A stretch of 20,355 nt of DNA from Cytophagales bacterium (lineage in GTDB: Bacteria; Bacteroidota; Bacteroidia; Cytophagales; UBA9547), in NCBI GenBank assembly GCA_025360395.1, contig JANYCH010000071.1, forward strand, positions 1 to 20,355, given 5' to 3'. The notes under the pieces are model-generated. The model searched no databases. It saw only the letters and a program-made list of their open reading frames with translations, and was not told the origin of the DNA. The position numbers and the translations under genes are program-made. Numbering within the stretch: the first letter of the stretch is position 1; every line of letters begins with the position of its first letter. This document shows positions 1-7,694 of the stretch, in pieces.

Positions 1-1
1 G

Positions 2-130
2 CGCAAAAAGATTACCCATAATAGATTTGTATTAACATTGAAAGAACGGAAAATTGCATTCTGGAAAATGTTCTCTCATTTCAATAAACCAAATGAAGAA
101 TTAAAAACAGTTTGTGAAATTAATTATTAG
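2..130 (+). CDS. 3' end of an unidentified gene (partial)
   Basis: An open frame enters from the left edge and ends at a TAG at 128-130, giving 42 residues rich in Lys, Phe and Asn and ending CEINY. It is followed about 60 bases later by a strong terminator hairpin in the same orientation, which supports a real plus-strand gene ending here. Too little is visible to assign a family. It could be a chance frame, since 42 open codons are not rare in AT-rich DNA. Confidence 0.35.
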   Translation, partial: RKKITHNRFVLTLKERKIAFWKMFSHFNKPNEELKTVCEINY

Positions 131-192
131 ACTTTATATAACTAGAAAGTAAAATGTGAGTCAATGGCCTTGTCCTAAATGTTAATCTTTTG

Positions 193-230
193 AAAGTCCC
201 ATTTGTACAAAAGATGGGACTTTTATTTTT
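193..230 (+). terminator. Rho-independent terminator-like hairpin
   Basis: AAAGTCCCAT (193-202) pairs perfectly with ATGGGACTTT (214-223), giving a 10-bp stem with an 11-base loop, followed by the T-rich run TTATTTTT. It suits termination of the plus-strand gene that ends at 130. The loop contains the palindrome TTGTACAA (203-210). Confidence 0.7.
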
Positions 231-372
231 CCACTAGTTTCTGTGATTTGCCGGGGCATACTTACTGCAAAGTGAATTTGTATTTAAAAAAGGCCACGAT
301 CCGATGGCGGGGCATGAAATGTAAATTTAAAAGTAATAGTTTTCCAAATAAACTTTGAAATTAAATACCTTA

Positions 373-1059
373 CTACTTCACAAACTTGCGTAACTCCTTT
401 ACACTATAGATTATTATTTTCTGTCTGTCAAGGTATAAGAGTTTCTTTTGAGATGCCTCATTTAATAGCGTTGTAACAGTTTGCCTTGTAGAGCCGATAA
501 GGTTTGCAATATCAGAATGAGTCAAAAAATTATCAATGGTCACTTCGTCCTTTCCTTCCGGATTGTGTTGAGCGGCAAGTTCTAACAGAAAATCAGTTAA
601 TCTTTCTTTCACTTCCTTGTGTATGACGCTCCAAAACCGGTTACGCACACGCTTGAGTTTAATCCCCACAAGCTTAGTAAAACTAATTGCCAGGTCAGGC
701 CTTTTTTCGAGGATTTTCTCGAAGTCGGCAACTGTAAAAGTGCAAATGGAGGCATCGGTTTTAATTACTTGGGCAAATTCACCATCCTGATCTTCTTTTT
801 CAAGGTTTAACTGGCCAAAAATATCGCCCTGTTCCAATACTTCAGTGATAATTTCATTCCCATCCTTATCATAATGTCCAATTTTAACATATCCTTTTTT
901 CAAGAAATAAAGTCGATCATTGCTCAGGCTATTTAAATAAATAAATTCCTTCTTTTTGGCAGTAATAACGCCTGTCAGGACATTTAATTCTCTGCACTCC
1001 TTGAAAGACAATTTCCAGAATAGCTTGTGGTTACGAAGGAGGATGAAATTCTGATCCAT
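373..1059 (-). CDS. Crp/Fnr-family transcriptional regulator
   Basis: The 228-residue protein has the usual Crp/Fnr length and layout. A cyclic-nucleotide-binding-like beta-barrel spans about residues 15-120, with a GDIFGQLN turn near 78-85. A long dimerisation helix follows at about 122-162, and a winged helix-turn-helix at about 179-201 (HSDIANLIGSTRQTVTTLL). The phosphate-binding Arg-Ser/Thr signature of true cAMP-binding CRP is not evident. There are only two cysteines (22 and 106), so an Fnr-type iron-sulfur cluster is unlikely and the effector is unknown. The start is ATG at 1059, 11 bases downstream of the stop of the secreted-protein gene on the same strand, so the two are probably co-transcribed. 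Family assignment is firm; target genes are unknown. Confidence 0.9.
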   Translation of the reverse strand: MDQNFILLRNHKLFWKLSFKECRELNVLTGVITAKKKEFIYLNSLSNDRLYFLKKGYVKIGHYDKDGNEIITEVLEQGDIFGQLNLEKEDQDGEFAQVIKTDASICTFTVADFEKILEKRPDLAISFTKLVGIKLKRVRNRFWSVIHKEVKERLTDFLLELAAQHNPEGKDEVTIDNFLTHSDIANLIGSTRQTVTTLLNEASQKKLLYLDRQKIIIYSVKELRKFVK

Positions 1060-1070
1060 ATATTTAAAAA

Positions 1071-1475
1071 TTAATCAATTACGTCACCCATTCTTTCCAG
1101 GCAAAACCTGTATTTCTTTTTGACCTTGTTTTTCCAGAAAGGGCCTCTTTTGAAAACTAATCCTACTGCAACAAAAAAATTATGCAGCCTTACCTCACCT
1201 CCACTCAAATGTCCTAAAGCCTTTTCACAGTCTCCTGTCAGGATCACATATTCAAAACCCATTGTGTTTGTATAATCATGAACGCAATCATTACTGTACA
1301 TCCGGTTTTTGGAAGGATGTTTATAATAGGGAGTTAAAATTTTATGTGTAGATGCATGGCTGATCCTTTTCTTTTTAAAAGTATTGCTTAAATCCTCCTG
1401 TGCCATAAGTGAATTGGTAAGAAAGAAAAATAACAAGGCTTTTAATAACAAAACCTTTTTAAGGCTATGGACCAT
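1071..1475 (-). CDS. Small secreted protein of unknown function
   Basis: I place the start at the ATG at 1475 because it begins directly with a classical signal peptide: MVHSLKK, a Leu/Phe-rich core, then SLMAQ with cleavage probable before Glu-Asp. The longer frame would start at a TTG at 1508 and add 11 residues before that signal. The mature part is about 110 residues, basic (many Lys-Lys pairs, KNKVKKKYRF), with cysteines in NDCVHDY, TGDCEKA and RFCLERM. No lipobox or known domain is recognised. It lies immediately upstream of, and probably in one operon with, the Crp/Fnr regulator, which is the only clue to its role. A periplasmic or exported role is inferred from the signal peptide alone. 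Confidence 0.65.
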   Translation of the reverse strand: MVHSLKKVLLLKALLFFFLTNSLMAQEDLSNTFKKKRISHASTHKILTPYYKHPSKNRMYSNDCVHDYTNTMGFEYVILTGDCEKALGHLSGGEVRLHNFFVAVGLVFKRGPFWKNKVKKKYRFCLERMGDVID

Positions 1476-1477
1476 AG
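1465..1477. promoter_or_regulatory. Inverted repeat over the start codon of the secreted-protein gene
   Basis: CTATGG-A-CCATAG is a perfect 6-bp inverted repeat with a one-base centre. It covers the ATG (1473-1475, minus strand) of the gene starting at 1475. It could be an operator or an mRNA hairpin masking the start, or chance. Confidence 0.25.
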
Positions 1478-1490
1478 ACTGAAATAGCGT

Positions 1491-1501
1491 ATTTGTACAA
1501 A
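1491..1501. promoter_or_regulatory. Candidate operator ATTTGTACAAA
   Basis: The palindrome TTGTACAA (1493-1500) sits in the 71-bp gap between the divergent secreted-protein/regulator unit and the glycosyltransferase gene. The same 11 bases occur at 201-211, on the other side of the regulator gene. Operator function is inference. Confidence 0.25.
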
Positions 1502-1546
1502 GAAACAAAAAAACTTTTTAACTTCGGAGCCTTTGAATTTAGAACA

Positions 1547-2518
1547 ATGTTTTATACAGTTATAGTTCCTGTTTATAACCGTCCGCAGGAAATCTACTCA
1601 TTATTGGCCTGCCTGGCCACTCAGACATATAAAAAATTTGAGGTTATTGTGGTAGAAAGTGGTTCATACATAAAATCTGATGATGTAGTAAAAATCTATT
1701 CGGCTAAAATTGATGTTCGGTATTTTTTTAAGGGCAATAATGGTCAGGGATTTTCAAGGAATTATGGCATGTCACAGGCAAAGGGCGATTTTTTTATAAT
1801 CCTTGATTCTGATGTTTTGATCGATTCCGATTTTATAGAAAACATCAATAGAGGGGTAAGTGAATCAGGTTTAGATGCATATGGTGGCCCTGATAAATTA
1901 CACCCTGCTGCAACAGATATGCAAAAAGCTGTAAACTATTCCATGACATCTTTCCTTACAACCGGCGGGATCCGCGGCAGCAAAAAAAACAAGGGAAAAT
2001 TCTATCCGAGAAGTTTTAATATGGGCATTTCCCGTAAAGTTTATGAAGCGACTGGTGGTTATAAACTGCCATTTATGGGAGAAGATATTGAATTGAGTGC
2101 AAGGATCATGGCCCTCGGTTTTAAGATTGGATTAATCGAAAAGGCACATGTTTACCATGAAAGAAAGAAAGATCTGAAATCCTATTATAAACAAATGCAT
2201 TGGTTTGGAAGAGCAAGGATAAACATAAACAGATATTTTCCTCAAACCTTTAAACTGATCCACTTAGTACCGGTACTTTTTGTAAGTTATCTTATTGCAA
2301 CGGTTATTATTATGGTTTTCCATTGGCAGATAGGCTATATCGCATCCCTTCCACTTCAGATTTTCTTTTTTTGTGTTTTTGTCGATTCCTTATTTCAGTT
2401 TCACGATTTGAAAGTAGCATTATATTCTATCCCTACCGTATTTATTCAATTATATGGCTATGCTGTAGGCATGTCCCAGGAGTTTTTGGGAATTGGGGTG
2501 AAAAGAAATGATACCTGA
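1547..2518 (+). CDS. Family 2 glycosyltransferase, membrane-attached
   Basis: The start is the ATG at 1547, since MFYTVIVPVYNRP is the canonical first beta-strand of a GT-A fold; an upstream TTG at 1493 would add 18 atypical residues. The product is 323 residues. The metal/nucleotide-sugar motif is DSD at 87-89 (IILDSDV), the acceptor-side GED is at 178-180 (FMGEDIEL), and HVYHER lies near 201-206. Three hydrophobic segments near 240-258, 263-280 and 291-308 suggest anchoring to the inner membrane with the catalytic domain in the cytoplasm. It probably transfers a sugar from a nucleotide sugar onto a lipid or polysaccharide. Donor and acceptor cannot be told, and no polysaccharide cluster surrounds it. 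It diverges from the secreted-protein/regulator unit. Confidence 0.9.
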   Translation: MFYTVIVPVYNRPQEIYSLLACLATQTYKKFEVIVVESGSYIKSDDVVKIYSAKIDVRYFFKGNNGQGFSRNYGMSQAKGDFFIILDSDVLIDSDFIENINRGVSESGLDAYGGPDKLHPAATDMQKAVNYSMTSFLTTGGIRGSKKNKGKFYPRSFNMGISRKVYEATGGYKLPFMGEDIELSARIMALGFKIGLIEKAHVYHERKKDLKSYYKQMHWFGRARININRYFPQTFKLIHLVPVLFVSYLIATVIIMVFHWQIGYIASLPLQIFFFCVFVDSLFQFHDLKVALYSIPTVFIQLYGYAVGMSQEFLGIGVKRNDT

Positions 2519-2556
2519 GATGATAATTTTAGCCATTTCTTGCTTGATTTCAAATT

Positions 2557-2682
2557 ATGATTATGGAGGTTCAAAAGGAATCTGATTTTGATTATAGTAT
2601 TAATTTTTTATTAAACCGAACACAAATTAATACCCTTAATGCCTATTTTACTTATATTTATCAAAACAAAGGTTATATATGA
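2557..2682 (+). CDS. Possible small ORF overlapping the prmC start
   Basis: A 41-codon frame begins with ATG at 2557 (a second ATG at 2563) and ends with TGA at 2680-2682, forming an ATGA overlap with the prmC ATG at 2679. The product would be MIMEVQKESDFDYS... ending NKGYI, with no signal peptide and no recognised motif. The overlap geometry is typical of translational coupling, but a frame this short is easily random. Low confidence. Confidence 0.2.
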   Translation: MIMEVQKESDFDYSINFLLNRTQINTLNAYFTYIYQNKGYI

Positions 2683-3551
2683 GTATATATAGGCTCAATA
2701 ATTCTTCCGAATTACTCAGAAAACTCACCGATGAGCTGGAGCCACTTTATGGTCGTAACGAAGCTAAATCCATTAGCTTTCTTTTAATAGAGAATATTTT
2801 TGGCTGGTATAAGACTTATATAATTGCAGGTGAACCTCTTGAAAGCTTTTCTAATTCCATATTTTCAAAATTGGAAGCTTATATGGAAAGGCTTAAAAAT
2901 CACGAGCCTATTCAGTACATTCTGGGAGAGGCCCATTTTTATGGAAGAAAATTTTTTGTAGACCGTACAGTGCTGGTACCACGTCCTGAAACTGAAGAAC
3001 TAGCTTCGCTCATCATCAGCCAGCACAAGGCAAAGTCAGAAATAAAGATCCTGGATATTGGCACTGGAAGTGGTTGTATCGCCATAACTCTTAATAAGGA
3101 ATTGCCTCCCAGTGAGTTATATGCAATGGATATAGACAAAGAGGCTTTGCAGACCGCCAGAAAAAATGCAATGATCCATAATTCTCCAGTCATGTTTGTT
3201 CAGGACAATATCTTCCATCCTCAGCCAAGCTACCCTATGTTCGAAATTGTGGTTAGCAACCCACCTTATGTAACTGAGTCAGAAAGAGCCTTGATGAAAA
3301 GGAATGTAGTCGATTATGAACCCAATATTGCTTTGTTTGTTCCTGATGATGACCCAATTAAATATTATATTGCTATTTCAGAATTTTGCGAATTTTTCCT
3401 TCAGCCTGCAGGTAAATTATATTTGGAAATAAATGAAAGGCTGGGAAACAAAGTCATAGAGTTGCTCCAAAGCAAAGGCTATAAGGAAATTTTTTTATTT
3501 AAGGATTTTAACAATAAAAACAGGATTATTTCCGCCACCAAGCAGAATTAG
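2679..3551 (+). CDS. prmC: Peptide chain release factor N5-glutamine methyltransferase
   Basis: PrmC (HemK) uses S-adenosylmethionine to methylate the Gln of the GGQ motif in release factors RF1 and RF2 in the cytoplasm, tuning translation termination. The 290-residue protein has the expected order: a helical N-terminal domain (1-95), the family signature PRPETEEL at 101-108, the SAM-binding glycine loop DIGTGSGCIA at 126-135, an acidic residue after beta-2 (MDID, 150-153), and the substrate-Gln-binding NPPY at 194-197. Length matches the family (about 280-290). The start ATG at 2679 is followed by MSIYRLN. Spacing to the aldehyde dehydrogenase downstream is 70 bp, with its own promoter-like element. 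Confidence 0.95.
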   Translation: MSIYRLNNSSELLRKLTDELEPLYGRNEAKSISFLLIENIFGWYKTYIIAGEPLESFSNSIFSKLEAYMERLKNHEPIQYILGEAHFYGRKFFVDRTVLVPRPETEELASLIISQHKAKSEIKILDIGTGSGCIAITLNKELPPSELYAMDIDKEALQTARKNAMIHNSPVMFVQDNIFHPQPSYPMFEIVVSNPPYVTESERALMKRNVVDYEPNIALFVPDDDPIKYYIAISEFCEFFLQPAGKLYLEINERLGNKVIELLQSKGYKEIFLFKDFNNKNRIISATKQN

Positions 3552-3594
3552 GCCATTCTTTTTTATCAAAAATGCAACATCTGTAATTTACCTG

Positions 3595-3602
3595 TACATT
3601 TG
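3595..3602 (+). promoter_or_regulatory. Bacteroidota -7 element TACATTTG
   Basis: TACATTTG is a perfect match to the Bacteroidota TAnnTTTG -7 box, 19 bases before the aldehyde dehydrogenase ATG (3622). No clear -33 TTG is seen at the usual spacing. It implies a 5' leader of only about a dozen bases. Confidence 0.4.
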
Positions 3603-3623
3603 AGTCTTTATTCTAACTCAAAT
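3598..3623 (+). promoter_or_regulatory. Inverted repeat across promoter and start codon
   Basis: ATTTGAGT (3598-3605) and ACTCAAAT (3616-3623) are perfect 8-base arms around a 10-base spacer. The left arm overlaps the -7 box and the right arm the first two bases of the start codon. It may be an operator for a repressor, or a hairpin over the start codon if transcription begins upstream. Confidence 0.35.
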
Positions 3624-4980
3624 GAAGTTTTTCCAAACTATAAATCCTTACAACCTTCAGAAAATTGCCGAGCATGAGATTGAATCTTCTAATTCAATTC
3701 AGACAAAATTATCTCTGGCAAATAGTGCATTCAGGTATTGGTGTAGTGTTAAGTCATGGCAGAAGACAGAAATCCTAAAAAAAACCGCCTCACTTTTACG
3801 GTCTAACAAAACTATTCTTGCAGTTGCCATCACTGAAGAAATGGGTAAACCAATTACTGAATCTTTAGCAGAAATTGAGAAATGTGCGCTTACATGTGAT
3901 TATTACGGACAAAATCATGCTGAATTGTTAGAAGAACAAAAGATTAAAACTGAGTTTTTTAAATCTTATGTTACTTATCAGCCCCTCGGGATAATTCTTG
4001 GTATAATGCCTTGGAATTATCCTTTCTGGCAGGTAATAAGATTTGCCATTCCTACTTTAACAGCCGGCAATGTGGTCTTATTAAAACATGCTCCAAATGT
4101 TTTAGGCTGTGCCAAATTGCTAGAAAGCATTTTTCTTGAAGCAGGATTTCCAGAGGGTGTTTTTCAAAACCTGGTAATCAATACAGAAAACATAAAGGAA
4201 ATTATTGCTGATCAAAGAGTTAAAGGAGTAAGCCTGACGGGAAGCGAGAAAGCAGGAAGTGAAGTAGCTTCTATATCAGGTTGCTTTCTGAAAAAAACTG
4301 TTTTAGAACTCGGAGGTAACGATCCTTTTATTGTTTTGAAAGACGCAGACCTTGATAAAGCAGCATCCGTGGCATTGCAATCCCGAATGCAGAACGCTGG
4401 GCAGGTATGTATCAGTGCTAAACGGTGGATAGTGGAAGAAAGTGTGAAAGATGCTTTTACAGCCAAAGTTTTAAAAAATCTACAGGAATGGGTTCCGGCA
4501 GACCCTATGCTCCAATCTACTAAAATGGGCCCTCTTGCCCGTCTGGACCTGGCTGAAAATATTGAAAAACAATATCACGCAGCTGTTGATAAAGGTGCAA
4601 TACCGTTGAACCAGTTTAAAAGGGATAATTGTCTTGTTACTCCTGTAATCCTTGATAATGTCGGCCACGAATCTGTTGCGTTCAGAGAAGAAACTTTTGG
4701 ACCACTTGCAGCCATCATTTCTTCTAAAACCGAAGATTATGCCATAGCACTTGCCAATGATTCGCGGTTTGGTTTAGGGGCCACAATTTTTACAGAAGAT
4801 CTTGAAAAAGCTGAAAAAATAGCCCTGAGGATCAATTCAGGAATTGTGTACGTAAATGGCCTTGTAAAATCAGATCCGAGGTTGCCTGTTGGTGGGATTA
4901 ACAATTCAGGGTATGGACGTGAACTGGGAAGTATGGGTTTAATGGAGTTTGTTAATGTCAAAAGTATTATAATAAACTAA
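3622..4980 (+). CDS. NAD(P)-dependent aldehyde dehydrogenase, succinate-semialdehyde type
   Basis: The 452-residue cytoplasmic enzyme belongs to the aldehyde dehydrogenase superfamily and oxidises an aldehyde to its acid. Key residues are visible: MPWNYPFW with the oxyanion Asn at 132, the cofactor Lys at 155 (VVLLK), the nucleotide-binding SLTGS at 204-208, the general base Glu 229 (LELGGNDPF), the nucleophile Cys 263 (NAGQVCISAKR) and the EETFGP motif. The short length, and CISAKR rather than CxxxxR of classical long forms, resemble the YneI/Sad succinate-semialdehyde dehydrogenase group. The exact substrate is therefore inferred from overall resemblance. No aminotransferase or GABA gene is adjacent. 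It is followed by its own terminator, so it is probably monocistronic. Confidence 0.9.
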   Translation: MKFFQTINPYNLQKIAEHEIESSNSIQTKLSLANSAFRYWCSVKSWQKTEILKKTASLLRSNKTILAVAITEEMGKPITESLAEIEKCALTCDYYGQNHAELLEEQKIKTEFFKSYVTYQPLGIILGIMPWNYPFWQVIRFAIPTLTAGNVVLLKHAPNVLGCAKLLESIFLEAGFPEGVFQNLVINTENIKEIIADQRVKGVSLTGSEKAGSEVASISGCFLKKTVLELGGNDPFIVLKDADLDKAASVALQSRMQNAGQVCISAKRWIVEESVKDAFTAKVLKNLQEWVPADPMLQSTKMGPLARLDLAENIEKQYHAAVDKGAIPLNQFKRDNCLVTPVILDNVGHESVAFREETFGPLAAIISSKTEDYAIALANDSRFGLGATIFTEDLEKAEKIALRINSGIVYVNGLVKSDPRLPVGGINNSGYGRELGSMGLMEFVNVKSIIIN

Positions 4981-5014
4981 AAAAAAGCCTGTCTTTAGGC
5001 AGAGCTCTTTTTTA
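4978..5014 (+). terminator. Terminator after the aldehyde dehydrogenase
   Basis: The A-run AAAAAAG (4981-4987) can pair with CTTTTTT (5007-5013), enclosing a small inner GCCT/AGGC hairpin (4987-4990 with 4997-5000), and ends in a T-run. It lies directly after the stop at 4980. Confidence 0.6.
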
Positions 5015-5281
5015 AGAAAAACATTGATTAGATACTGATCGCAACTCTGTTTTGTATATAACCATGTGGTTAAGATCTAGTAATTGTATTGAATAAATCC
5101 CTTAGGATAATTTTGACATTCAGGTTTACCTGACTGCTGTTTATCGTTCCTTTTATAGGATTTCCTTTGGATTTCTTTTTACAAAATTTATCTAACCACA
5201 AAAAAAACAGGATCACTTCCTTAAAACACATCAATATTTCGTAAGCTTGCGTAATAGCACATAAGAAACTGTCTAAGGGTT
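4981..5281 (+). other. 301-bp intergenic region upstream of the beta-oxidation gene
   Basis: The gap holds the terminator just after 4980, a TAACCA-TG-TGGTTA inverted repeat at about 5059-5072, and a promoter-like element at 5084-5115. About 160 bases then run to the ATG at 5282, with a second AACCACA motif near 5194 that resembles one arm of the inverted repeat. No credible small gene was found. The inverted repeat just upstream of the promoter could bind a fatty-acid-responsive regulator, but nothing identifies one. Confidence 0.5.
5084..5115 (+). promoter_or_regulatory. Probable Bacteroidota promoter for the beta-oxidation gene
   Basis: TAATTTTG at 5108-5115 matches TAnnTTTG exactly. TTG at 5084-5086 lies 21 bases upstream, within the accepted 17-23 spacing (another TTG at 5089-5091 is 16 away). 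The predicted leader of about 160 bases is long. Confidence 0.4.
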
Positions 5282-7684
5282 ATGAATAGAATAATAAAAA
5301 AAATTGCAGTGCTTGGTTCAGGTGTCATGGGCTCCAGGATAGCCTGTCATTTCGCCAATATAGGGATTGAAGTTTTACTTTTAGACATAGTTCCTAAAGA
5401 ACCAAATCCAGCAGAATCGGCCAAAGGTTTAACAACTGAAAGCCCCATAGTAAGGAATAGGATAGTAAACGATGCGCTTGCCGCTGCTGTAAATTCAAAC
5501 CCCTCGCCCCTTTATAAAAAGTCTTTTCAGTCGAGGATTAAAACTGGCAATTTCGATGATAACCTGAAAGACCTTGGTTCATATGATTGGATTTTAGAGG
5601 CAGTGGTGGAAAATCTTGCTATAAAACAGTCGCTTTATGAAAAAGTAGAAGAAGTAAGGGCAAAAGGATCGATAATATCAACTAACACTTCAGGTATCCC
5701 CATGGGAATGTTATGCCAGGGAAGAAGTGAAGATTTTAAAACCAACTTCTGCGGGACGCATTTTTTCAACCCTCCTAGGTATTTAAAGTTACTGGAAATA
5801 ATTCCCGGTCCAAATACAAGCCCTGAACTTTTAAAATTTATTACTCAATACGGTGAAAAGTTTCTAGGAAAAGATACTGTCATATGCAAAGACACCCCTG
5901 CCTTTATAGCAAATAGGGTTGGGATTTACTCTATAATGGAAATTCTACATTCAGTTGAGAAACTAGACCTTTCTGTTGAAGAAGTTGATAAGCTGACCGG
6001 ACCAATAATCGGCAGGCCAAAATCTGCCACATTCCGAACGGGAGATGTAGTGGGGCTTGATACCCTGATCAATGTTGCTAACAATCTATCTGCAGGTCTT
6101 AAAACTGATGAAAGAAAAGATGTGTTCCTTTTGCCTGGTTTCCTTAAAACCATGGGAGAAAATAAATGGCTGGGAGATAAAACCGGACAGGGATTTTATA
6201 AAAAAACCAAAAATGCCAGCGGCGAAACTGAAATATTGTCTCTGGACCTTAAAACATTAGAATATAAACCGCAGGGTCGCTCAAAGTTTTCAACCTTGGA
6301 TCAGACCAAAGCAATTGATGACGTTAAAAAACGCTTCAAAGTATTGGTAGCAGGTCAGGATAAGGCAGGAGAGTTTTACAGGAATACTTTTGGCAGTTTG
6401 TTTGCCTATGTTTCCAATAGGGTGCCGGAGATTGCCGATGAACTTTTCAGGATTGACGCCGCCATGATCGCAGGTTTCGGTTGGGAACATGGTCCATTTG
6501 AAATCTGGGATGCAATTGGGGTAAAAAATGCCTTGCCAATTATAGAAAGTACTGGGAATAAAGTTGCTCCATGGGTTAATGAGATGTTAACGTCCGGAAT
6601 TGAATCCTTTTATAAAACCAAAGGAGGTATAAAAAATTATTATGACATTCTATCAAAATCTTATAAACCAATTCCTGGCAGAGAAGCATTTATAATCCTG
6701 GAAGATTTAAAGCCAGGAAAAGTTGTTTGGGGAAATGCCGATTGCAGTATCATAGATCTTGGAGATGGAATTTTGAATTGTGAGTTTCACAGCAAAATGA
6801 ATACTCTGGGCAGCGGGGTAGTGGCAGGAATAAACATGGCCATAGAAATGGCTGAAAAAAACTACCGCGGACTAGTCATTGGAAATCAGGGAGCTAACTT
6901 TTCAGTAGGGGCAAATCTTGCCATGCTTCTGATGTATGCAGTAGATCAGGAATGGGATGAAATCAACCTGATGATCCATACTTTCCAGAATACGATGATG
7001 AGGGCAAGGTATTCTTCCATTCCTGTTGTAGTTGCACCTCATGGTTTGACGCTTGGTGGAGGTTGTGAATTGTCTTTGCATGCCGACAGGGTAGTTGCTG
7101 CAGCTGAGACTTATACTGGTCTTGTAGAATTTGGTGTTGGTTTAATTCCCGCAGGAGGAGGTACAAAAGAAATGACCCTTCGTTTTTCAGAAAATTATGA
7201 AGAAGGAGATGTGTTGTTAAACAGTTTAAGAAATACTTTTCTAACTGTAGGCCAGGCCAAAGTTTCCACCTCTGCCCATGAGGCATTTGATTTAGGATTT
7301 TACAGAAGAGGAGATATTATTGTAGTAAATAAAAACCAGCAGATAGCTGAAGCAAAAAGAGTTGCTCAGTCCATGGCAGATGCAGGCTACACCATGCCTC
7401 AGCAAAGAAAGGACATCAGAGTTTTAGGAAAACAGGGTTTAGGAATAATCTATGTTGGCGCAGCATCAATGCATGCAGGCAGGTATATTTCTGAACATGA
7501 TAAACTTATTTCAGAAAAGCTTGGATATATTATGTGTGGTGGCGATTTATCCCAACCTTCACTTGTATCTGAACAATATTTGCTGAACCTGGAGCGTGAA
7601 GCCTTTTTGTCCCTTTGCGGTGAAAAGAAAACCCTTGAAAGAATCAAGCATATGCTGGATACAGGGAAGCCGTTAAGAAATTAA
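5282..7684 (+). CDS. 3-hydroxyacyl-CoA dehydrogenase / enoyl-CoA hydratase (FadN-like)
   Basis: This bifunctional beta-oxidation enzyme hydrates trans-2-enoyl-CoA and oxidises the resulting 3-hydroxyacyl-CoA with NAD in the cytoplasm. In 800 residues the dehydrogenase comes first: Rossmann loop GSGVMGS at 12-18, catalytic pair His160 (THFFNPPRY) and Glu172, then two C-terminal dehydrogenase helical modules (from about 200 and 370). The crotonase domain follows from about 480, with an oxyanion region NFSVGANL and both catalytic glutamates, Glu596 (GGGCE) and Glu616 (LVEFGVGLIP), spaced 20 apart as in classical crotonase. This dehydrogenase-then-hydratase order is that of the Bacillus FadN type, opposite to E. 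coli FadB. Unlike typical operons, no thiolase or acyl-CoA dehydrogenase gene follows; the next gene is convergent. Confidence 0.92.
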   Translation: MNRIIKKIAVLGSGVMGSRIACHFANIGIEVLLLDIVPKEPNPAESAKGLTTESPIVRNRIVNDALAAAVNSNPSPLYKKSFQSRIKTGNFDDNLKDLGSYDWILEAVVENLAIKQSLYEKVEEVRAKGSIISTNTSGIPMGMLCQGRSEDFKTNFCGTHFFNPPRYLKLLEIIPGPNTSPELLKFITQYGEKFLGKDTVICKDTPAFIANRVGIYSIMEILHSVEKLDLSVEEVDKLTGPIIGRPKSATFRTGDVVGLDTLINVANNLSAGLKTDERKDVFLLPGFLKTMGENKWLGDKTGQGFYKKTKNASGETEILSLDLKTLEYKPQGRSKFSTLDQTKAIDDVKKRFKVLVAGQDKAGEFYRNTFGSLFAYVSNRVPEIADELFRIDAAMIAGFGWEHGPFEIWDAIGVKNALPIIESTGNKVAPWVNEMLTSGIESFYKTKGGIKNYYDILSKSYKPIPGREAFIILEDLKPGKVVWGNADCSIIDLGDGILNCEFHSKMNTLGSGVVAGINMAIEMAEKNYRGLVIGNQGANFSVGANLAMLLMYAVDQEWDEINLMIHTFQNTMMRARYSSIPVVVAPHGLTLGGGCELSLHADRVVAAAETYTGLVEFGVGLIPAGGGTKEMTLRFSENYEEGDVLLNSLRNTFLTVGQAKVSTSAHEAFDLGFYRRGDIIVVNKNQQIAEAKRVAQSMADAGYTMPQQRKDIRVLGKQGLGIIYVGAASMHAGRYISEHDKLISEKLGYIMCGGDLSQPSLVSEQYLLNLEREAFLSLCGEKKTLERIKHMLDTGKPLRN

Positions 7685-7694
7685 TTTCAATTGA

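Noticed and set aside
252..315. CGGGGCAT occurs twice (252-259, 308-315) in a non-coding stretch
   Set aside because: Only eight identical bases, not palindromic and not aligned with a promoter or gene end. Probably chance.
1493..1546. Longer N-termini for the two divergent genes, with mutually overlapping starts
   Set aside because: Both extensions use TTG and add residues before a standard GT-A beta-strand or a standard signal peptide. ATG at 1547 and at 1475 fit better.
6963..7286. 107-codon minus-strand frame inside the beta-oxidation gene, and similar long antisense frames elsewhere (for example 16736-17263)
   Set aside because: They lie fully inside well-supported genes, with low-complexity products and no recognisable motif. 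They are shadows of plus-strand codon bias.
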